Positions 1 through 12,543 of a stretch of DNA of 64,000 bases are shown here, piece by piece. The notes beneath the pieces were generated by a model. It searched no databases. It was not told the origin of the DNA and worked only from the letters and a program-made list of their open reading frames with translations. Origin of the DNA: Platerodrilus igneus (Eukaryota > Arthropoda > Insecta > Coleoptera > Lycidae); NCBI GenBank assembly GCA_036346225.1, contig JARFIW010000500.1, forward strand, positions 434,001 to 498,000, in the 5' to 3' direction. A program made the translations under genes and the position numbers. Positions within the stretch are counted from its first letter, which is position 1; the number at the start of each line of letters is the position of its first letter.

Positions 1-720
1 TCCTCTTACTGATATTTGAGAACTTTAACAAATTTTTCAATACTGGGATGACATTCAAATAATTGTGCCATCTTTCGAAATTATTATTTATTCTGGGGTC
101 AAAGTATATAGATTACATTCTGAAGATGTAAAACTTCAACCAACTTCATCAAATCATATACAAATTATATATCTGGGAATGAAGATACTTATGGTACTTC
201 ATCTAGAGCAATAATTTCAACGAAAAAGTACGCATCGGTGATTTTATCCATTGGAACAAGTGATAAAGCTACGCACTTTTTTGACATCTTCTGCCTTTCT
301 GCAAACACCTTTGAAATTCAGTGTTTTTGGCCATAAAACTTCTTCGGTAGCCTTGCATCATAATAAGGTCGAAGCTATTTGAAATACTTCTTCAGTATAC
401 AACCAAATATTTGTCTTATGCGCAGTATTTCGGGCTTGATCAAATAATTTTTACCACTGTTCTGGTCTTGTTAGGAAGAAAACCAAACACGATGGGGAAC
501 ATCCTGCTATTTGGTTTGCAAGGAACTGCATATAGTTCAAAGGATTTCAAAGGGTCTAATACAATATACGCTAATTTAAGAAAACCCTTTGTGACCCATA
601 TAATTCTATTAGCTATTTCTTCATCTGCGAGATGAAAACTGCGGCCGCTCTTCATTTAAAATCAAGTTCGTTCTTCACCACACTCCTTATCTTATTCGAT
701 ATCACTAGCGTCATGAGGGT
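1..720 (-). pseudogene. MULE-type transposase fragment, runs off the left edge
   Basis: On the minus strand, 655-440 reads as an open stretch with SGRSFHLADEEI followed by PIVFGFLPNKT, the pattern of the MULE transposase core (DUF/FLYWCH-associated family common in insects). Frames must be changed to continue: around 290-210 the text reads KKCVALSLVPMDKITDAY, near 105-70 it reads PRINNNFERWHNYL, matching the conserved TNN-EGWHN block, and 60-10 reads CHPSIEKFVKVL. The expected DGTFK region is altered and there are several stops, so the gene is dead. It would catalyse cut-and-paste transposition. Upstream sequence to about 720 is weakly similar; the real 5' end is not resolved and the 3' end lies outside the window. 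Confidence 0.68.
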
Positions 721-2337
721 TAATTTGTAGCTTGCAATAGTAGAGCAGACAAAGTTTTAATCGGGTGCTTCAACTTGCATCCTTTTTCTCTCTTTCTTGT
801 ATATTTGTACCCACAAAACTACATGCAGGGGAATATTTAAGAATGGAAATAATTTTATATTGCGTAAATAAGGATTTGGAAGTCCAACAAATGTGTATCT
901 ACATAGTTGGAAAATCCCTACCTTACAGCGGGTTTGTAATTTTTAAATATTTTCTTTTTGCAAATTGCTAATAAACACAACTTATGTATAATTGATGTTT
1001 GGTCGAGAACAGACTAAAGAGCCCTCGACACGACTGCTATGAAATACTTTTGAATATAGTCAACTACAGCAAGCATTGCCGAATTTGGCCAGATGGTATT
1101 TGAAATTTTTCCACTTTGTATTTATCCTCGAGTCTTGTTTATGTATAATAGACAAATCTGACAAGCAGCAAACAACGACATCGGCCTTTGGTTGATTCCT
1201 CTTTGAAAATGTTAAACAAATGCAGCAGTGCAGGCACTCATTGGACATAGAGTTATGAATGATGATAGCCGTGGTTTAAGTTCAATGAATCAGATTCTAT
1301 TTATTACATTGATATGGTCTCGTTGGAGGGCAGGAGGATAATGTGAAAGAAAGAAAAGATAAGAGACGGTTATGAAAGACATTGTTGGGTATAACAGATG
1401 GATGCCGAAAAAGAAGAACAATTGCAAGATTGATATTAAAAACAAAAGCGTTTGTCTAAATTGCGTTACGGATATTGTTAAAGCGAAAGATGTGCGCAAC
1501 GACAGAAAAATGAAGAGTAATAGTAAGAATGTGAGAAAATTGGATAACACTGATATAAACTTTTGCTAACTCTATAAGAGAGTGTGATGAGTACGTATGT
1601 ATAGTGTTAAATTGTGGATACAGCTGCTTTCGTATACCAGCGCCACTTAGGCTATTAGTACTCTTCTTGAATTAAAAAAAAAAAGATATTAAAAAGTTTC
1701 TAATATAAAAATATATGTTTTGCTACAATATTCAATAGAACATGTAAAAAATTCAGTTCTTGATTTAGAAAAGCTTGTGCAAAGCTGCATTCATCTCCTT
1801 GATGAATACAAAAATATGAACATACCTCTTAAAAAAGCAATGCTAATAGCATGGGATTATATCTGGAACAAATCTCTAATAAAAGAAAACTGAACGACAG
1901 CGAAATAAAAATAAAAAAAAGAAACTGGGCAATTTATTTAGTAAATCATAAATACATTTACATAATATACTTTAGAATTAAATGATTGATTAAATTATGC
2001 AAATTAGTTGATAGTTTTACGCATTTAGAATTCACAATGACAGGCGCGAAATTTCTAAATCATTTAAGTGAAGCAAACCGTGTAAACACTAATTGTAGGT
2101 ATTAAAATTACTGTATATACTCGACATCTCATTCTGAATAAAATCACAAAGAGCTTTCTGAGAACGTTAACAATGGAAACAACAGCTGCAGGATTATTAA
2201 CTGCTTCAATTGAAATATTATTTTAGGGCTCGTCAATACTATTCCGAGAGAAGTAAAATGAAGGTATTAAATAATTAACATATATCAAAATGTTAATTAG
2301 CAGCCTTTTTATGGACGGAAAACATGCTTGAAGAGGG
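721..2337. other. No gene recognised
   Basis: AT-rich sequence with only short reading frames (62-86 codons) that overlap one another on both strands and show no familiar motif. The 65-codon frame at 1372-1569 is Lys/Asn-rich and looks like composition. Nothing else supported. Confidence 0.5.
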
Positions 2338-2438
2338 TTATGAAATAATAACTTAGACTTTTATGCAAAGTCTAAACGATCATTTCAAATCGAGCTATGA
2401 GCTAGTTCTAACTGAAAGAAAATATAAGATACAATTTA
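2338..2438 (-). repeat. 3' half of a tRNA-derived SINE (copy 3)
   Basis: The reverse complement carries the tail block AGCTCGATTTGAAATGATC, then AAAAGTCTAAGTTATTATTT, which is shared with the fuller copies at 28590-28772 and 49024-49212. The tRNA-like head with A and B boxes is missing here, so this is a 5'-truncated copy. Confidence 0.7.
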
Positions 2439-2709
2439 TTTACTTTATGTTTAATTAAACTACCAATAGCAAAAAAATTAAATTTGTGTGATATCCATTG
2501 GCATGAAAGCAGGAAACGAATGCCTCCACGCGATAAACGTTACTTATTGCATTAAATATGCTTGTAACACAACATAATCCCAAATGGCAGAACGTATTTG
2601 TATGACCATCTATAAAATTGTGATATAGATTTGAATAAACTTCTGCCATCAGATGACGATTCAATTAACCTTTTGTCAGTCATTATACAGAGGTTCCTTT
2701 TTATTTGTA

Positions 2710-3127
2710 CTGAAGTACAGTGGCGGATTCAAGACTCCACTCCCACCCACAATGCCAGTTGTAAAATAGTCATTAAATGAATTCATTATTGGTTTTGCTT
2801 ACAATATGCGTACACTACAATATAAAACATGTTTATTAGGATATTTCGGTCTGTTTCAATTGTTTTCCCCTAACCACGAGTGAGATTGTACTGCTTGGAA
2901 AGTGGGCTGCCCTGCCGCATAAGTTAGGCTATTTTTAATAAGCAACCTATAAACGATCTCCTATTATTTATAAAAAAGGTTTATTCTTTTTTGAAAATAT
3001 AAAAGCCTATCATCACGACTTCTGTACCAATTCTGTAATACCCATCAGCACTCATGACTGTATGTAGAACCACTAAACAAAATATCCCCCCCGGAAAATC
3101 AGTCTTGAATCCGCGCCTGTTGAAGTA
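2710..3127. mobile_element. Non-autonomous hAT-like element (MITE) with target duplication
   Basis: Element body 2718-3119 (402 bp). The left end reads CAGTGGCGGATTCAAGACT and the inverted right end reads CAGGCGCGGATTCAAGACT, 17 of 19 identical. CAG(T/G)GGCGGAT-type termini are typical of hAT elements. It is flanked by 8-bp direct repeats, CTGAAGTA at 2710-2717 and TTGAAGTA at 3120-3127 (7 of 8), the hAT duplication length. There is no transposase reading frame inside, so it would depend on a transposase from elsewhere. Confidence 0.78.
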
Positions 3128-4150
3128 TATTACTTTTATCGATTCATGCAGGTTAAAAAACTATGCCATTTTGATGAGGCTCAACGGGCTGAAACAGGTC
3201 AATGGATGTTTCTTCTCTTTATAAAACAATTAAATGTTTGTTTTGTTAACGTTTATGCAAATATTTAGTTTGATTTGTAAAGGTAAATTCACATTCGATA
3301 GGTTTCCGCTTTCTAAAGAAAACAGGTTCCTTTTAAATAGACATGTTTGAATATATTATTTCCAAAGCGTAGCAAGTCCATATAAGTTGTAATGTTAAAA
3401 CGCAACACGTCCACATGCTTGTTTCAGAACGTGACAAGTTTTAATTTTGTTTCAGAATGTAATAAGTTCACATGAATTTAGTATATTAGTAGTTATATGG
3501 ATAGTGTCGTAATAATGTCATAAAGTTTGTACAGTGCCATTTGAAACGTTTTAATAATAAAGATGGACCTGGCTGAAGGTCATACTGTGACAGAACAGAT
3601 GCAAGAAGCAGCAATAAGCAGAAGCCTTGGAATATCAGTAGAATAGCCAAAAGAAACGAGAGGAATGCTAAATTACTTTTTGAGGTAAAGTGCTGGAATA
3701 CAAACCTTGGGTTACGTATTCAGATATAATTCTGCATACCCAAATTTAGTAAACTAGAGAGTTCCTTGTCAACATAACAAAAAGAAAATTTATCGGTGCT
3801 GTGACATATTTGAAAATATTAAATATTGCAAAAATTATTTCTACAAGGACATATTTATGAATAATCAGATTTAAGACTTGCTTCTTTACTTAATCCCCCA
3901 AACCAAAAGGGAAATGAAATAGACTTGCCAGAACTGCGAAGCCACGTGAACTACAAATTCAATATGCTGTAAATTTTTCAACATATTTTTGAACTATTTT
4001 CTAATATACTGTATTATTCCATATATGATGCAAAAAGACTTTCTACATAACTGCAGAACCTTTTTCAAAAGATGATTTGGAGTTACGCCTCACAAAATTT
4101 TTGTTTGCAGCCAAAAAACTCAGAAAGAAGGAAGTGTCGAAGTAAACAGT
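3128..4150. other. No clear gene; possible upstream part of the next pseudogene
   Basis: Mostly AT-rich DNA. Around 3620-3700 one frame gives a basic stretch (RIAKRNERNAKLLFEVKCW) that could be the DNA-binding N-terminus of the transposase-like gene that follows, but I could not confirm it. Two short near-repeats of TTTCAGAACGTGACAAGTT / TTTCAGAATGTAATAAGTT lie at 3420-3470. Confidence 0.3.
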
Positions 4151-4199
4151 GGTGAGATAGAAGATCTCATAAGTAATTGCCCAAATTTGTAAAGTAAAA

Positions 4200-5200
4200 A
4201 TTTTTATTGGTAAATTTAAAGCACTGGAGTGTTATCACAATCGCAATAAATCTAAAAGATTGTATCTTTATTGCTCATAAAATATTAAGTACTCAGATCA
4301 ATCTTGGTATTGAATTACCAGCCACAGATGTGTGTAGTTATTATGAACGCATCAAATATCAGATTAAGAAACATTCAGAAGATCATAATGCAAAACGTGA
4401 CTTTAAAGGTCATACGTTCAAGACTAAGTAGTTTACTTTGTTTATGAAAAAACAACGAGACAATAAAGTTAAGTACTCCTCTGACCTTCAACAAGTTCAA
4501 AATCTGCCATAAATTCTTATTCAGGAAACATTTTTTCTCTTCTACTGGTTTTTTGTTGTTTTTGGGGTAGTGGATGCACATGTCCAGAACCCGTATTTTA
4601 CGTTTGGACCAGGGACATAGCGGTCGTAGATTGGGCGAAATTGGATCAACCCTGCTTTGCTTTCTTATAAGCACTACATTCGATAAATCTACAACAAAAA
4701 TTCGTTTGTTTGTGATGGTTGCGGGGGTCTAAACATCAATAACCGTGCTATGTATGCACTGCTATGTATTGGTTACATAAGGTATCTCAAAAACAGATTG
4801 AAGATATTCAGATAACATTGCCAGTGCTCGGTCATTCATATCTGCCAACGGACAGAGTTTTCGGACGAGCAGACAAAGAATTACGCGCCATGATCGAATT
4901 ATTATTCTTTCAGGTTATATTAGTATTTATCAAAGTGTTGGAAATTATGAGTTAGGAAAAGATTGGAAAATATACGATCTAAAGAACCTACTTAACGTGT
5001 TTAATAAATACGAAAGAATAAGCGAACAAAAAATAATTAATTTAAAGAAAATTGCAAGCCGAAAAAAGAATAGGAAGGTTGTAACAATTTTTTTCTTTGA
5101 ATTAATAAATCTCTTCATTAAAGGTACAACAAATGTTAAAATACCTTTATTAAGTAAAGTCGTAATACGTTTAACAATTAAATTACATCTACATAGCATC
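4200..5200 (+). pseudogene. Decayed transposase-like gene (ATDVC ... VCDGCGG.N ... GHS..P.DRVFG family)
   Basis: Three blocks occur in order, in different frames. At about 4290-4380 GIELPATDVCSYYERIKYQI resembles a family block usually reading P-TDVCSTC. At 4705-4760 FVCDGCGGLNINNRAM resembles the DGC-GQNKN block. At 4764-4890 the text reads ITLPVLGHSYLPTDRVFG, a block usually reading P-V-GHSF-P-DRVFG. After another frame change, 4915-5040 gives YELGKDWKIYDLK and a long Lys-rich tail. This family is repeated in many insect genomes and looks transposon-derived; I cannot assign it to a superfamily from sequence alone. At least two frameshifts and a large gap (4430-4690) make it non-functional. 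Confidence 0.55.
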
Positions 5201-5213
5201 TTGAGTCGTTAGT

Positions 5214-5500
5214 CTATTTGTTTCGGATGCCGGTGTGCTCCACAGCCACTCGCACGCGCATTGAGAGGATTGACAACTCCCCCCTTGGGATCCTCCCATC
5301 ATGCGAGAGCGCGGGACAAGCACTCGGCCATAGATAAAAGCAGCAGCAACATGTATAATAAAAGAATGGCGAGTGACCTGCGGGTCGGTTTAATTGTGTG
5401 ATACACTTTCTGAATAACGCGCAAAGAAAACTTAGGAACGCAAAATTTAGGAACAAAAATTTAGGAACGCAGATTTAGCAACGCAAACTAAGATTACAAC
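5214..5500. other. GC-richer segment, possible LTR remnant, followed by a short tandem repeat
   Basis: 5225-5400 is clearly richer in GC than its surroundings, with a TATA-like GATAAAAG at 5333 and an AATAAAAG at 5356, an arrangement seen in LTRs. No paired LTR or primer-binding site was found, so this is a guess. 5418-5490 holds about four degenerate 15-16-bp units of the form TTTAGGAACGCAAA. Confidence 0.25.
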
Positions 5501-6430
5501 TAAGAATAGACGATGAAAGATTACGCTACACAGTTTAGGCGACAAGAATTTAGAACTTTGAATCAACGTTAAGAAAACCACAACACTTAACACGTGTTTT
5601 TAGAGGATGGAAAGCAGATCTAATTAGTAGGAGGCCGTTTGTTGCTCCGAGCCAAGATACTACTTTGATTTGATATTTGCAGTAAATTCCGCACGACGAT
5701 GCACTTCCCAATCCAGTAGAGAAAAGCAGTTTTGTTTGGTTCGTAGTAGCTTTAAGAAATTCTGTTGTGCTTCCTTCAGAATGCACGTTATTTTGCTTCG
5801 ATACGTAGAAATACGATTTTGTTATTCACTTCATTTGTTACTAGGCTGGATTTTCCAGTATCAAAGTTAAATTTCACTCAGTTTAATGTGTAAGTAACAA
5901 TACGTTGCTTCAGCATAACATAACAGCTGTTGTTACGTCATTTGTTTGTTTGAAATATGCTGCTGACACTTGTATCATCGGAAGCAGATGTTTAGTATTA
6001 TATTACTACCACCTTTGAAAACGAGAATATCCTTGTGAACATTCTTATTTAAAAATGATATTAGCACATTTAACTTAAAGAGAAAATTTTGTTTCCTTAA
6101 TTTGTTATAATGTAAATTTGTTATAATGTAACCGACCGAATCAGATCTGAATGGGTTAGGAATTATTAGTGTAACCAGTTACACTTTGTAGTAATATATT
6201 TGATCAAGAATCAGGGTGATAAACCTTACGTTAATTTTTTTAAAGTAATTCAAATAATTATTTAATTTTATTGCATTGAATTTTATTTACAGAAAAAGAG
6301 ATTCCTTCTAGTAAATTATTAATCCAAGCTTAAAGTTTTTTATTTTGATCAAGTATGATCAAACTTAACAACCGAAAGGCCATAAGAGTTGAATTTTGAT
6401 GCCACCCTTATGTAGAAAATATTCTTTTTG
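5501..6430. other. No gene recognised
   Basis: AT-rich. The only structure seen is an 18-bp tandem duplication around TTTGTTATAATGTAA at 6097-6132. Small frames at 5550-5870 lie opposite each other and have no recognisable motif. Confidence 0.45.
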
Positions 6431-6436
6431 CAGTTT

Positions 6437-6780
6437 TAGGCATATTTGAGGGACACAAACAGTGTTCCCATTTTATATGTGACTTAATTATTATTCTTTC
6501 TTACAGGAACAGCGTCTTATTCTGTTAAGACAGGTTTTTGTCAGCGAAGGCGATCTTTTTTCTTTGGGTCTCCACGTCCGCCCTTAGAAATATGCCATGC
6601 TATTAACATGAATTAATCTGGACTTGGTGGCGCCTGTTTGTTTTAGTTTGAGTGTGACCCCCCCAACAGATTTCGACTTACCCCCATGGCTCATAGCTCT
6701 ACCCAAGGAATAGACCCCTAGTTATGTCGGAAGACTTTGTGACACTGACACCCAATGTGGGGCTGGTGTTTTAGTAGTTC
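6437..6780 (+). repeat. Dispersed repeat, copy 1 (inverted copy at 44500-44980)
   Basis: About 340 bp from GAGGGACACAAACAGTGTTCC to the block ACACCCAATGTGGGGCTGG. It is nearly identical in long stretches to the reverse complement of 44500-44980 (for example AACAGCGTCTTATTCTGTTA and AGGGCGGACGTGGAGACCC in one orientation or the other). No protein is encoded and no tRNA boxes were seen. A fragment related to its 5' edge appears at 50875-50915. Probably a non-autonomous element of unknown class. Confidence 0.7.
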
Positions 6781-7566
6781 AAGGAAAAATGTTTCAAGGT
6801 AGCAATACTTTCTCAATTTTTATCGAAATGAAGACACGTCAAAAAAACAAAAATTCTTCTAAAATGAAGAAAATCTTAGTAAACATTTCACTTAAACCAT
6901 TCATGGAAAAACACAAAATCTCTCCTAAGAAAGGCAATTCTGTTAACAATCTTCTGATCGTTGCTTTCGGTGCAAACTGGCGCCTTGATGAAAACTTTAA
7001 AATGGTATTTTGAGGTGTCGATTAGCAACTTTGAAACCACTCAAGAACAGGTTGGAGACGAACAAGCCGAAAATTGCGAGATCATGTCATGGTCTCACTT
7101 AAAGTTCTTTTTATGTTTAAAACCGCAAACAAACACTTGTTTATAGAAAGTCTACTAAAATTATCGGTGGCACATGCGATACGATGGAGAAAAATACAAG
7201 TTTTGTTTTGAAAAGTCAACGACAATTTTTACTAAAATGCACAAATCCTATATCGCCCAACCAACTTCTAACACTCACGAATGATACATTGACTTCAAAG
7301 GTATACATGTATAGTTAAGGAATAAGAAAGTAAACCTAAACATGCAGACCTTAAATTAAATATAGAACAAGTAAAGTTTGTTGTCTATCTACGCGGCTTG
7401 AATTTAGAAAAATGTAGAAAACGTAAATTTAAATAAGTGAGAACTGAAATGGATTTTTACAGCAATGTGACATTAAATTGTTTTTAAATATGAAATGGAA
7501 CATAATATATTACAGTGTTAAGCATCTGCACAAACGATAAACGTCGATCCTTGGAAGACCAACTGT
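6781..7566. other. No gene recognised
   Basis: Two overlapping frames of 74 and 61 codons (6789-7146) are open but resemble no family I know, and they overlap each other. Otherwise featureless AT-rich DNA. Confidence 0.4.
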
Positions 7567-7848
7567 TCACAGGAGGCATTTAAAACAAGTTGAAAGTGTG
7601 ACAGCAATCACTTTATTTGAAAAAGGTCGCTCTGTTAGATGTTTTGACCAAAATCGTAGAACAAGCCATTCTATAATTTTTAGACTTCTTAGCCGGCAGG
7701 AGAAATTTGACTTGTCACTATAAAACTCGATCCTGCAAGAGAAAAAATCAGCCACGCCAGGCGAGGACCGGAATTTGGAAAGATCAGCTACTGCAAATAC
7801 AGCCCAAACAGCAATAAACATTCCCGATTTACATTTTACCACTAGATC
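7567..7848 (+). pseudogene. Tc1-like transposase N-terminal fragment
   Basis: The plus strand reads VESVTAITLFEKGRSVRCF, then HSIIFRLLSRQEKF, a stop, and ATPGEDRNLERSATANTAQT. This follows the layout of the two helix-turn-helix units of Tc1-type transposases, where the linker is usually followed by T-REDR-L----L-NR--TA. The stop codon and the absence of any DDE catalytic region downstream show a dead fragment. Insertion ends were not found. Confidence 0.55.
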
Positions 7849-8091
7849 ATGTTGTCTATGAAGACAATAAGCAATTTGACGTTTAGATATTTGTCACATT
7901 CATTTCATAGAGTGCCAAATGATCAAAAATTACCGGAATTAATTGAAAAATCGCTCAAAAAGCAACCGCAAGTCTGCTACCTCGTAAATCGAAACATATA
8001 TGTGAAGGAATACGAAAACTTCCAACTGTGGCAACCGCGAAACAAAGTAATTGCTGTAAATGAGACTGTATTGTTGGCATATTTTCAATAA
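7849..8091 (+). pseudogene. Possible N-terminal piece of a tyrosine-recombinase gene
   Basis: An 80-codon frame ending in YVKEYENFQLW, then NKVIAVNETVLLAYF. Its end resembles the SAM-like N-terminal region of the same recombinase family found at 24000-25110 (there NVLLAYFETLKNYKAST can be read after frame correction). The rest is missing, and the similarity covers only about 35 residues, so the call is tentative. It abuts the Tc1-like fragment. Confidence 0.35.
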
Positions 8092-8925
8092 TTAGTAATA
8101 TACGAATGTAGGATTATTTTATTCTATATTTTAGTCAAAAAAGGACTCACTTACCTCAATTTCTTTTTGAGGGTATAATGAATCCATTATACCCTCGTAT
8201 CCTAGGGGCTATGACTAAATTATAACATAATGAAATATAAAATACAAAAGACATCTGCTTTGTTAAACAGAATAAAATAAAATACATAAAAGTAACTTTA
8301 TTGCAAAATGTCCAACAGAAACAAAAATAATTAAATCGAAACAAGAACATATTTTAATAATAAAAATACGATTAGGATGTCCATAAATGTCATCTCCGCA
8401 GAAAGTTCACTAACACCACGAAATTTAACCGCATGCAGTTGCTTGCATATGAACACAACAGAAACATGATTTTTTTAAAAAAAAAGTGTCTTAACAGTCT
8501 ACAATAAATTTGGATACAGAAAAACCCGATAGCCCGTGGAAGTATAGAAATACCAAAAGTCTTCCAACGGTACCCAAGATACTTTCAAGAATTTTACTTA
8601 CTGAAGCCGAAAACATCAGATTAAAGATGAGTATTGAAAATTCTACGATTTTTTGTCTTTTAGTAATATTTAACAATTTTTTCTTGGCCGTTTGTTATAA
8701 AATTCCTACAAATTAGTTACCTAGAACCTAAAAATCTAAACGTAACTACTTAATATTAAAAAAAAAGAAGTAGGAACCAGATGAAGCAAAAATTAAAAAC
8801 TGAAATCGACTAATAATAAAACAAGTAAAAAAACTCATTTCTGAAATATTGATAGAGGAAAATAATAAAGATTGAAATCAAACTAAAAACATTCACAAGC
8901 ATTTGACAACAAAAATGTTTTCCAT
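8092..8925. other. No gene; one short hairpin
   Basis: AT-rich. At 8169-8194 AGGGTATAATG and CATTATACCCT form an 11-bp inverted repeat with a 4-base loop. Small frames at 8491-8716 on both strands have no known motif. Confidence 0.4.
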
Positions 8926-8929
8926 GGAG

Positions 8930-9345
8930 AAAACTTTACTTAAAATTGTGTAGGAGGGATTTCTAACATCCTTAAGTAATTTTACACGTTCCTTAAATGA
9001 TGACACACATAGAACTGTATCGTCTAGGTAACAAAAGACGCGCGAGGTTTAAATTATGGTCCAAAGATGGCATCGACCAAACGCCGCATTTTGAAGCCCA
9101 AGCGGTCATATTTTTAGGGCCTTCGGAGAGGGGATCTGCCCGAATGATTTGCCAAGTCTAAACTAAATATATAATTAGCGCATCTGAGCATATTAAAAAT
9201 TTTATGTTTGTGTTTTGTGACCTCATTAAACATTCGACCACCAAAACAGAATCTATACTGATCAGAAAATTGTTTTCTTTACGAGAACTGGCGAACAACA
9301 GGCACTAACACAAAGTTCAATTGAGAACAAATATCCAACGTAAAA
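8930..9345 (-). pseudogene. Ty3/Gypsy reverse transcriptase fragment
   Basis: The minus strand gives, with frameshifts, DQYRFCFGGRMFNEVTKH (the RT motif usually reading FRFCVD-R-LN-VTK-D), then CANYIFSLDLA (motif A with the first catalytic Asp), then RLVDAIFGP and VFCYLDDTVLCVSSFKERV, which is the YLDD active-site motif with its usual downstream SFEEH-like tail. The order and spacing are those of Gypsy polymerase. Several frame changes and stops make it inactive. Sequence to 9600 upstream may hold more of the polyprotein but I could not align it. No LTRs of this element were recognised. Confidence 0.66.
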
Positions 9346-11329
9346 TAAACTCCTAGTGAATAGCAAACGTCATGCAGATGTTTTTAGTTCGACAAACAAA
9401 TAAAGTAACAAATTTGAAGTATCCGTCAATTGAAGCAGATACGAAGTTGAAATCCACGTGTGCCATAAACATCAGGGTTTTGAGTAATTGATGGCCTTGT
9501 ACACAACGACACAAAGCATCGGAACAAGATGTATCCAATACTCCCCTATAATTTCCAATATCGAAAACAGTTGGTTACTGCTACACTGAATACAAACTGC
9601 CATTTCGATGGTTTGCGTGATGCTCACGTAGACAAACCCATTGTTCAGTTAATTCTTAAATTATGTAGAAATTGAGTAATGTATATCCATGATTACGTTA
9701 TTTCTAATTATGTTAGTCATTAATTGAGAATTGGTTAGAATGGAAATAACTTGATACAGGACGTACATCTTATCTTCAATAAAATTTTACGGCAATAGGA
9801 ATGTCATGCTTCAAGATTAAAAATGCAATCTTTCCCGCAACGATCTCTGAACACAACTAAATTCGTTACATATCGCCACGCCCAATCGACTACAAAAGAC
9901 GCATGGTAAAGCAGGTTTTTAGGAATAACAAGAACTATGGCTCATAATTTTGAAGCGTGGTATAGTGCATAATATCAAGCCATACATGTATGTGTCAAAT
10001 ACACAAGTGTCAATTCTAATATAGGGTGCAGATAAACTGTAGTAGGGTATAATAAAATAACAGTTGTTTAAAAACACTTCAGTATAATTAAAACTCATTA
10101 TGAAACCTTAAGCCAGATTTTCAGATAATTCTACTATTCTAAAATTCAAACAACAGAGGAACAGACACAAGTAGCAAGGACTAGATTGGATATGAAGACA
10201 AATTATAAAAATAGACACACTTTTAAGTATACAATAAATACAAAAATAAAAACTTACATTTGGTACAGTGTAGCTATTGTAGTCCTTGGTATTAATAGTT
10301 TCAGCTTGTTTGTTCTTGAACGCCTTGTAGTTTTCTCGTATCTGCTTGCCGTACTGAAAAAAACAACACAACTCCATCAAAAGTTGGTATAACGTCAAAC
10401 CTTACAATAGAATAAGTTAATTGTCATTTAGTTTTATTTATTTTATGAACTATTTTATGAATTATAAACATTAAATAAGACGTATTCCTTCGCAAGAACA
10501 GTGTACGAAAATTTTATAACGATAAAATGTTATTGACTTCATAATCAAAGGGGCGTTGCATCAAAATATAAATAATAAAGTTTATGTACAATATAAATAC
10601 AAGTTTACTACATTTTTGTTGTATATATCAGTGTTATCATAAAGTAAAAAAAAAATAAATTACTTGAATAAGAATGTGACGTAGTCTAGACATCATTTAA
10701 TTTAAAACTGTTGTATGGTTAAACAGCAACACCGAGATGATAAAAATTATCAAATACGAAAAGGAAAACTGCAGCGCAGCAATGTCTTGTCGAATCAGAG
10801 CGTGAGACATACTCTGTCATAAAATTGCAACACAGTCTTTGGTGTTGCTAAGTAATATTGGGAGTGTAATTGTACATACTTAATTTGCCTGCATTGCTTA
10901 CGTTGAAATATCCGTTACAATTTTGATAACGCAACCGATGAAATATTAAATTAATATGTAAATGACCTCATTTACATATCAATGTATAAGCAGTACGTAT
11001 ACAACATAATTTTTACTCATAGGTTTATTTTTACCATCACTTTGAATAAAGGAAGGTTGTTAGATATTCAAGAGGATCATCTGAAATTATTTTTATACTG
11101 ACAGAAATAATTACCGAAGAACTGATGTAATCACGGCAAGAAGTTGGGAATTATTGTTAAATAGCATAGAAACTATAGAGAAATTAGCTTATATTGCTTA
11201 ACCTTTAACATTTAGATTTAGAATAAGGTTCGATCGCTTCAGAAGTTTCGTCACAAGGATTTATTTCCAGTGTATTCTTACATCGTGCCCAAGACCTTGG
11301 AAAAATGTCTGTCGTCCGAAAGTGCCAGC
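9346..11329. other. No gene recognised
   Basis: About 2 kb of AT-rich sequence. Frames of 61-96 codons at 9353-9538 and 10108-10398 have no recognisable motif; the latter overlaps a frame on the other strand. No repeat ends were found. Confidence 0.45.
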
Positions 11330-12409
11330 AAAAAATAAGATGCAAATTTTAAAATCCGTTGTATTTTTTTCGCGCCTAGAAAGCGCTCTAAAAATTAAAC
11401 ATTCCAATGTATGTTGGACACAAATTCTAAACCAATTAAGATAATACTAATGTTACTATCATCCCAAAGTATCTAATAATGTTTTCAAAATTTCTTTTTG
11501 CCTATTATTGTGCCCAAAGTGAATCCAAAATTCTAATCTCTATCATACAAGAAAAAAGTGATTAAGAATTTAACTTGTATGCGAATTTTACGCACTGCAC
11601 CCTGCTAAATGAAAAATCTTCTTCATAATTGAGCTAAAATATGCCCTAATGCTACAAAAAATGAAAATCCCAAACATCACAAGCAAAAAAGTTATAGAAG
11701 TATCGTTTAGTTGGCGACTAATCGCTTCGCAATATTACATTATTTCAAAATTTCTTTTTCTTTGCATCTGAACTACTCTAAAGCACCCAAAAAATTTAAA
11801 TCTTTGACATCGACAAGTTACGAACAATTGAATTCAATTAGTTCCAACTTCACGCTCAACGTCGATCTGTTTGAAATATTTTTATGAATATTTCTTAATG
11901 CTGTTTGGTTACGCCGAAAACGTGCCCTAGTACCCTCAAAAATGAAAATACCTAACACGAATAACAAAAAGTTACAAACAATTATAATTTCTTTACTGAA
12001 AATTTTATGTTCAATCAGCACAAAAGACAACATCAGGGTATTTTAAAATTGTTTTACTGGTTTTGTTGCTTGAAATTTGGTTTTTAAGTGCAAACTTCAC
12101 AACTGTCGGTAACAAGCGAAAAATATTAAGTTATTTCTCAATATGTTTATACCGCTTCGTTGCTTCCAACATCACCCTAATGCGGAAAAAAAATCTTTAG
12201 ATAAAAAATGTTCTAAATTTAGTTAATGGCAATTTCACGCATAAGAAACATTCAAATATTAAATTATTACAGCAATCTTTTTAATGTTCGTTGTTTCGAA
12301 AATTATCCCCTAATACGATCAAAAATTCAACATTCTGATAACGTCAATAAAGTTTAATTTGATTAGTGGAAAATTTCACGTTCGGACAATACCTAGCACA
12401 TTGAAATAT
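11330..12409 (+). repeat. Repeat A: degenerate tandem array, about 130-160 bp per unit
   Basis: A loose unit recurs: TTCACGCTCAAC-like start, then TTGAAATATTAAATTATTTC, a CTTTTT-GTTTCGTTGC block, a CCCTAATGC block, and AAAAAGTTATAAACAATT. Starts can be placed near 11594, 11720, 11848, 12000, 12097, 12228 and 12372. Divergence between units is high, so the array is old. The same unit is present at 15567-15790, 17260-17420, in the left arm at 18100-18900 (inverted) and in the right arm at 26890-27735. Confidence 0.65.
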
Positions 12410-12543
12410 CAAGGTCTCTGTTAAGCTGCCTGAGCCAAATTATCGGAACACATCAAAATATATATAAGAATTATTTGCTAATTATTTTCTTTTTTTGCTG
12501 ATAAAACCAATTTTTTTGCTATATCTGTAAAAAAGTTACAAGT

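Noticed and set aside
8890..9600. Extending the Gypsy fragment to a full polyprotein
   Set aside because: Outside 8930-9345 no protease, RNase H or integrase motif can be read in any frame.
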